A DNA stretch of 8,700 nt from Eubacteriales bacterium (GTDB lineage Bacteria; Bacillota; Clostridia; Peptostreptococcales; Anaerovoracaceae). The first letter of the stretch is position 1; every line of letters begins with the position of its first letter. A model generated the notes under the pieces. That model was not told where the DNA came from. It worked only from the letters and a program-made list of their open reading frames with translations, and ran no database searches. The stretch lies in assembly GCA_028691625.1 (NCBI GenBank), contig JAQUYZ010000050.1, positions 1 to 8,700 of the forward strand, written 5' to 3'. Shown here one piece after another: positions 5,584 through 8,700 of this stretch. Position numbers and translations under genes: made by a program.

Positions 5584-7656
5584 CTATTCTTTATACCCGC
5601 ATTCAGTATTTGAACACATGTAACTCGACGTTTTCGTTTTCTTTTCCATTAATAATGACGAGCAATTTGGACATTTTTTATTCACCGGTTTGTTCCAGTA
5701 GAGCTTGTTGCAATCGGGATAGCCGCTGCATCCATAGAAAACCCTGCCCTTCCTGCTCTTTCTTGCGATGATATCCTTGCCGCAATCCGGACATTTCACG
5801 TCAATCTTGCTGACGATGGGCTTTGTATTTTTACAATCAGGATAACCGCTGCATGCCAGAAACTCTCCAAATCGTCCATGCTTGATTGCCATCTGTTTTC
5901 CGCAAAGCTCGCAAATTTCATCGGTAAGCTCATCCTCGATGGTTACCTTTTCGATTGCTTCGTCGGCAACCTTGAGCTCCTGTTCCAGTATTTTATAAAA
6001 ATCGCTGATGATGGCTTTCCATTCGGTATTCTTTACTTCGATGTCGTCCAGCTTGTCTTCCATGTCCGCAGTGAATCCGGCATCTACGATTTCTTTAAAG
6101 TAGGTTTCCATCAAATCGGTAACGATAAAGCCCAGGTCTGTCGGTTTGAGCATCTTCTTCTCGCGTGTGATGTATTTACGTTCGATCAGTGTGGCAATAA
6201 TCGGCGCATAGGTACTCGGTCTGCCGATATCTTTGTCCTCCAGCTCTTTCACAAGGGATGCTTCGCTGTATCGGGAAGGCGGCTGGGTAAAGTTCTGCTC
6301 ACTTAACAGCTCCTCCTGATGCGGCTGATCTCCTTCCTGAATGTGCGGAAGCATTTTTTCATCATCTTCCTCACTTATATTATTATACACTTTTAAGTAG
6401 CCGTCAAATTTCAATTTTGATCCATTGGCCTTGAACACATATGCCCCGTTTGAGATCTCCGCGCTGACACTGTCGTAAACGGCAGGGGTCATGCGGCTGG
6501 CAACAAATCTGGACCAGATCAAACGGTACAAATTGTATTGATCCTTGGTAAGAGAATCCTTGATCGCATCCGGGTGCAGTGTGACGATACTGGGCCGAAT
6601 GGCTTCATGGGCATCCTGAACGTCTTTTTTCTTGTTGGAAAAAACATTGTTTCCTAGATATGCCTGGGAATAACTGTTTTTGATATATTCGGTTACAGCC
6701 TGCTGCGCTTCGTCTGATATTCTGACAGAATCGGTACGGATATAGGTAACAAGGCCTATTGTTCCATGACCTTTAATTTCCACTCCTTCATAAAGCTGCT
6801 GTGCGATCAGCATGGTTTTTTTCGTATAAAAGCCCAACTTGTTGGAAGCCTCCTGCTGCAGGCTGCTTGTGGTAAACGGGGGATTCGGCTTTCTGATCTT
6901 TTCCTTTTCGTCGATTTTTGTTACAACGTAACCCTTCGGATCCAGATCGGATAAAACCCGATCCGCTTCTTTCTGTGAGGTGACGGTCAGCTTCTTTCCC
7001 TGATACTCCGAAAGCTTTGCGGAAAAGTTCTTCTTCTTTTCTTTGCCCTTGGTCTCATTGAGGAGAACTGCGGTAATATTCCAATATTCCTTTGGAATAA
7101 AATCCAGAATCGTTTTTTCCCTGTCACAAATAATCTTCAGCGCAGCTGACTGTACGCGGCCTGCGCTTAAACCTCTCCTGATCTTACGCCAGAGCAGCGG
7201 ACTGATTTTATAGCCTACCAGCCGATCCAAAACACGCCTGGCCTGCTGTGCATCCACCAGTTTCTTGTCAATGGCTCTCGGATGCTTTACCGCATTCTGT
7301 ATTGCCCCCTTTGTGATTTCGTTGAATACGATTCTGCAAGGCTCATTTTCGTCGATGCCAAGCAAATAAGCAATGTGCCAGGAAATTGCCTCACCTTCGC
7401 GGTCAGGGTCGGTTGCCAGATATATTTTACCGGCATCCTTCGCTTCCTTTTTCATTGCTTTAATTACATCGCCTTTTCCTCTGATGGATATATATTCAGG
7501 ATCAAAGTTGTTTTCAATATTGATTCCCAGTTTACTTTTTGGCAAATCTCTGATATGTCCTACCGATGCGACCACTTTATATTTGCTTCCCAAAAACTTT
7601 CCGATGGTCTTTGCCTTTGATGGAGATTCGACGATTACCAGATTTTTATCGGCCAT
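5584..7656 (-). CDS. topA: DNA topoisomerase I (type IA)
   Basis: A 690-residue type IA topoisomerase that relaxes negative supercoils by cutting and resealing one DNA strand. The TOPRIM domain (about 1-115) has the acidic residues Glu10 in IVESPSKAKTIG and Asp83/Asp85 in TDPDREGEA. The catalytic tyrosine is Tyr305 in GLVTYIRTDS, and other conserved motifs are SAGRVQSAAL (164-173) and GRPSTYAPII (478-487). The tail has three zinc-ribbon modules with cysteine pairs at 582/585 with 602/608, 622/625 with 643/649, and 662/665 with 681/686. That matches the usual bacterial TopA plan. AAGGAGG lies seven bases before the ATG. A promoter overlapping the end of dprA probably drives it, with hslV and hslU read from the same transcript. 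The frame is intact. Confidence 0.98.
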   Translation of the reverse strand: MADKNLVIVESPSKAKTIGKFLGSKYKVVASVGHIRDLPKSKLGINIENNFDPEYISIRGKGDVIKAMKKEAKDAGKIYLATDPDREGEAISWHIAYLLGIDENEPCRIVFNEITKGAIQNAVKHPRAIDKKLVDAQQARRVLDRLVGYKISPLLWRKIRRGLSAGRVQSAALKIICDREKTILDFIPKEYWNITAVLLNETKGKEKKKNFSAKLSEYQGKKLTVTSQKEADRVLSDLDPKGYVVTKIDEKEKIRKPNPPFTTSSLQQEASNKLGFYTKKTMLIAQQLYEGVEIKGHGTIGLVTYIRTDSVRISDEAQQAVTEYIKNSYSQAYLGNNVFSNKKKDVQDAHEAIRPSIVTLHPDAIKDSLTKDQYNLYRLIWSRFVASRMTPAVYDSVSAEISNGAYVFKANGSKLKFDGYLKVYNNISEEDDEKMLPHIQEGDQPHQEELLSEQNFTQPPSRYSEASLVKELEDKDIGRPSTYAPIIATLIERKYITREKKMLKPTDLGFIVTDLMETYFKEIVDAGFTADMEDKLDDIEVKNTEWKAIISDFYKILEQELKVADEAIEKVTIEDELTDEICELCGKQMAIKHGRFGEFLACSGYPDCKNTKPIVSKIDVKCPDCGKDIIARKSRKGRVFYGCSGYPDCNKLYWNKPVNKKCPNCSSLLMEKKTKTSSYMCSNTECGYKE

Positions 7657-7713
7657 AATAAGCCTCCTTTAATATGTTTACTCAATCATCGGCTGAAAAG
7701 ATACAATACGTTT

Positions 7714-7734
7714 TTGTCAACCGAAGCTTTACAA
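7714..7734 (-). other. UUCG-capped stem-loop at the predicted 5' end of the topA mRNA
   Basis: On the minus strand TTGT (7734-7731) pairs with ACAA (7717-7714). Inside this, AGC pairs with GTT/G around a C(UUCG)G tetraloop, with a small internal loop between the two stems. The hairpin begins almost exactly at the predicted topA start site. There is no T run after it, so it is not a terminator. A 5' stem of this kind can slow mRNA decay, but the stem is short and the role is inferred. Confidence 0.35.
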
Positions 7735-7740
7735 GAAGAG

Positions 7741-7769
7741 ATTATATTTCCAAACTATTTATTTTGCAA
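7741..7769 (-). promoter_or_regulatory. Probable sigma-A promoter of topA, overlapping the dprA stop
   Basis: On the minus strand -35 TTGCAA (7764-7769), a 17-base spacer and a perfect -10 TATAAT (7741-7746) form a good vegetative promoter. The -35 lies in the last codons of dprA (ATT GCA AAA TAA). The start site would be near 7734, leaving a leader of about 78 bases. The gap between dprA and topA (102 bases) is the largest in the cluster, which fits an internal promoter. Confidence 0.6.
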
Positions 7770-8646
7770 TAAAAATTTTTCCAAGTGCGGTTTGAAGCAG
7801 ACCCTTCATCTCCAATATGGTCACCAGCGCATTCACATCTGAAGGGAGTTTTCCGGTACTTCTGCAAATAGAGTCCGTCGTTGTTTCCCCTGACTGAAGG
7901 ATGTGCTCATAGATGATCCTCTCATCCTTACCGAGCTCTGTTTCCAGCGCGTAAACAGGAAGCTTTCTTTTGATTCCCAACTCGTCGATGATGTCATCGA
8001 AAACGATCAGAGGCGTTGCTCCGTCTTTGATGAGTTTGTTCGTACCGAAGCTGTACATACTATTTATATTCCCTGGCAAAGCGTAAATATTCCTGCCTTG
8101 TTCCGCCGCACAATCGGCTGTAATCAGCGAACCGCTGGAAAGGCCGGCCTCCACGATGATGGTGCCGATACAAAGGCCGCTGATAATGCGGTTTCGCATA
8201 GGAAAACGATATGGAAGCGGCGGTACACCCGGCTCATACTCAGACAGAACCAAACCTTCCTTTATTATATCCTCTCTGAGCCTCAGATTCGAATCAGGAT
8301 AACAGATATCGATTCCGCACCCCAGCACCGCGATTGTTCTGCCCTGGTTTTCAACTGCGCCTTTATGGGCAAAAGAATCAATTCCATACGCCATTCCGCT
8401 CACAACGCAGATTCCATACTCAGACAGTTTCTTCGCAAAGCCGTAGGCAGCCCATTTCCCGTAAGCGGTAGCCTTTCTTGCTCCCACTATTGCGATGGAC
8501 GGTCTGCTTGCAATGGTGATATCACCTATATAATAAAGCATTTCCGGAGGATTGCCAATGTAATTCAACAACTCCGGATAATCCTTTTCCCCGATCTGCA
8601 CTTTCTTAATCTGTGCCGATTTGATTTTTTCATATTTGAAACCCAT
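7759..8646 (-). CDS. dprA: DNA-processing protein DprA (Smf)
   Basis: A 295-residue DprA, the protein that in transformable bacteria binds incoming single-stranded DNA and loads RecA. The Rossmann-fold core (about 15-225) shows IVGARKAT (53-60), SGMAYGIDSFAH (83-94), VLGCGIDICYP (107-117), FPMRNRIISGL (148-158), IIVEAGLSSGSLITA (163-177), LPGNI (190-194) and GTNKLIKDGA (201-210). The C-terminal 50 or so residues look like the winged-helix (DML1-like) domain. The N-terminal SAM-like domain of longer DprA proteins is absent, so the start is compact; the ATG follows AAGGGG with an eight-base spacer. It lies 15 bases after the comM-like gene. DprA is widespread also in bacteria not known to be transformable, so competence is not proven. 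Confidence 0.97.
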   Translation of the reverse strand: MGFKYEKIKSAQIKKVQIGEKDYPELLNYIGNPPEMLYYIGDITIASRPSIAIVGARKATAYGKWAAYGFAKKLSEYGICVVSGMAYGIDSFAHKGAVENQGRTIAVLGCGIDICYPDSNLRLREDIIKEGLVLSEYEPGVPPLPYRFPMRNRIISGLCIGTIIVEAGLSSGSLITADCAAEQGRNIYALPGNINSMYSFGTNKLIKDGATPLIVFDDIIDELGIKRKLPVYALETELGKDERIIYEHILQSGETTTDSICRSTGKLPSDVNALVTILEMKGLLQTALGKIFIAK

Positions 8647-8661
8647 CTCGAAAACCCCTTT

Positions 8662-8700
8662 TTATAATCCCCTGTACATTTTATCCAGACTCCGGAACCG
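8662..8700 (-). CDS. comM: C-terminal end of a ComM/YifB-like Mg-chelatase-family ATPase (partial)
   Basis: The last 12 codons and TAA stop of a gene that enters from the window edge. They encode RFRSLDKMYRGL, which resembles the conserved ComM/YifB C-terminus (QYRSLDRKYW-like). ComM is a hexameric AAA+ helicase that promotes branch migration during transformation and often lies next to dprA. The stop is 15 bases before the dprA ATG, so the two are probably co-transcribed. Only 12 residues are visible, so the call depends on that short match and the neighbour. Confidence 0.6.
   Translation of the reverse strand, partial: RFRSLDKMYRGL

Noticed and set aside
7715..7720. Perfect TTGACA on the minus strand in the topA leader as a -35
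   Set aside because: No acceptable -10 lies 16-18 bases downstream; the sequence there is TTTCAGC-like. The TTGCAA/TATAAT pair upstream is better.
7903..8667. A 254-codon open frame on the plus strand opposite dprA
   Set aside because: It is fully antisense to a highly conserved dprA, shows no recognisable domain and has an unlikely composition. Long antisense frames are common opposite such genes.
1..8700. Mobile elements, CRISPR arrays, tRNA or rRNA genes, defence or biosynthetic systems
   Set aside because: No transposase or integrase frames, spaced direct repeats, cloverleaf sequences or accessory gene blocks were seen. All coding space is filled by conserved core genes.

Overview
The window reads as core chromosome of a spore-forming, moderately low-GC member of the Firmicutes, most likely class Clostridia. 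The reasons are a full-length CodY (a regulator of low-GC Gram-positives), a YunB-type sporulation protein, strong GGAGG or GGGGG ribosome binding sites, two TTG starts, and the partial gene order comM-dprA-topA-hslV-hslU-codY. Bacillus subtilis has the related order smf(dprA)-topA-trmFO-codV-clpQ-clpY-codY. The sequence alone does not fix a genus. All recognised genes are on the minus strand, so transcription runs from high to low coordinates.

Region 1 (8700 down to 3531) is a tight cluster: the last codons of a comM-like gene, then dprA, topA, hslV and hslU. It ends in a very strong 14-bp stem-loop terminator. A good vegetative promoter for topA overlaps the end of dprA, so topA-hslVU can probably be expressed apart from comM-dprA. 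These genes cover handling of incoming single-stranded DNA (DprA, with ComM as a helicase in branch migration), relaxation of negative supercoils (TopA) and ATP-dependent proteolysis (HslUV).

Region 2 (3530 down to 2480) is codY as its own unit. It has a recognisable promoter, a possible CodY box upstream of that promoter, and a terminator hairpin immediately before the next gene.

Region 3 (2479 down to 1) holds yunB, hflX and the first two thirds of a yigZ/IMPACT-family gene, which is cut by the window edge. Spacing is 42 and 56 bases, and both hflX and yigZ start with TTG. The codY terminator runs straight into the yunB start codon, and its 3' arm contains the yunB ribosome binding site. 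A promoter-like -10 lies in the hairpin loop. This is the most interesting regulatory arrangement seen.

I found no mobile element, CRISPR array, tRNA, rRNA or defence system. The window is mostly conserved housekeeping sequence, and the points worth a second look are regulatory or concern individual residues.
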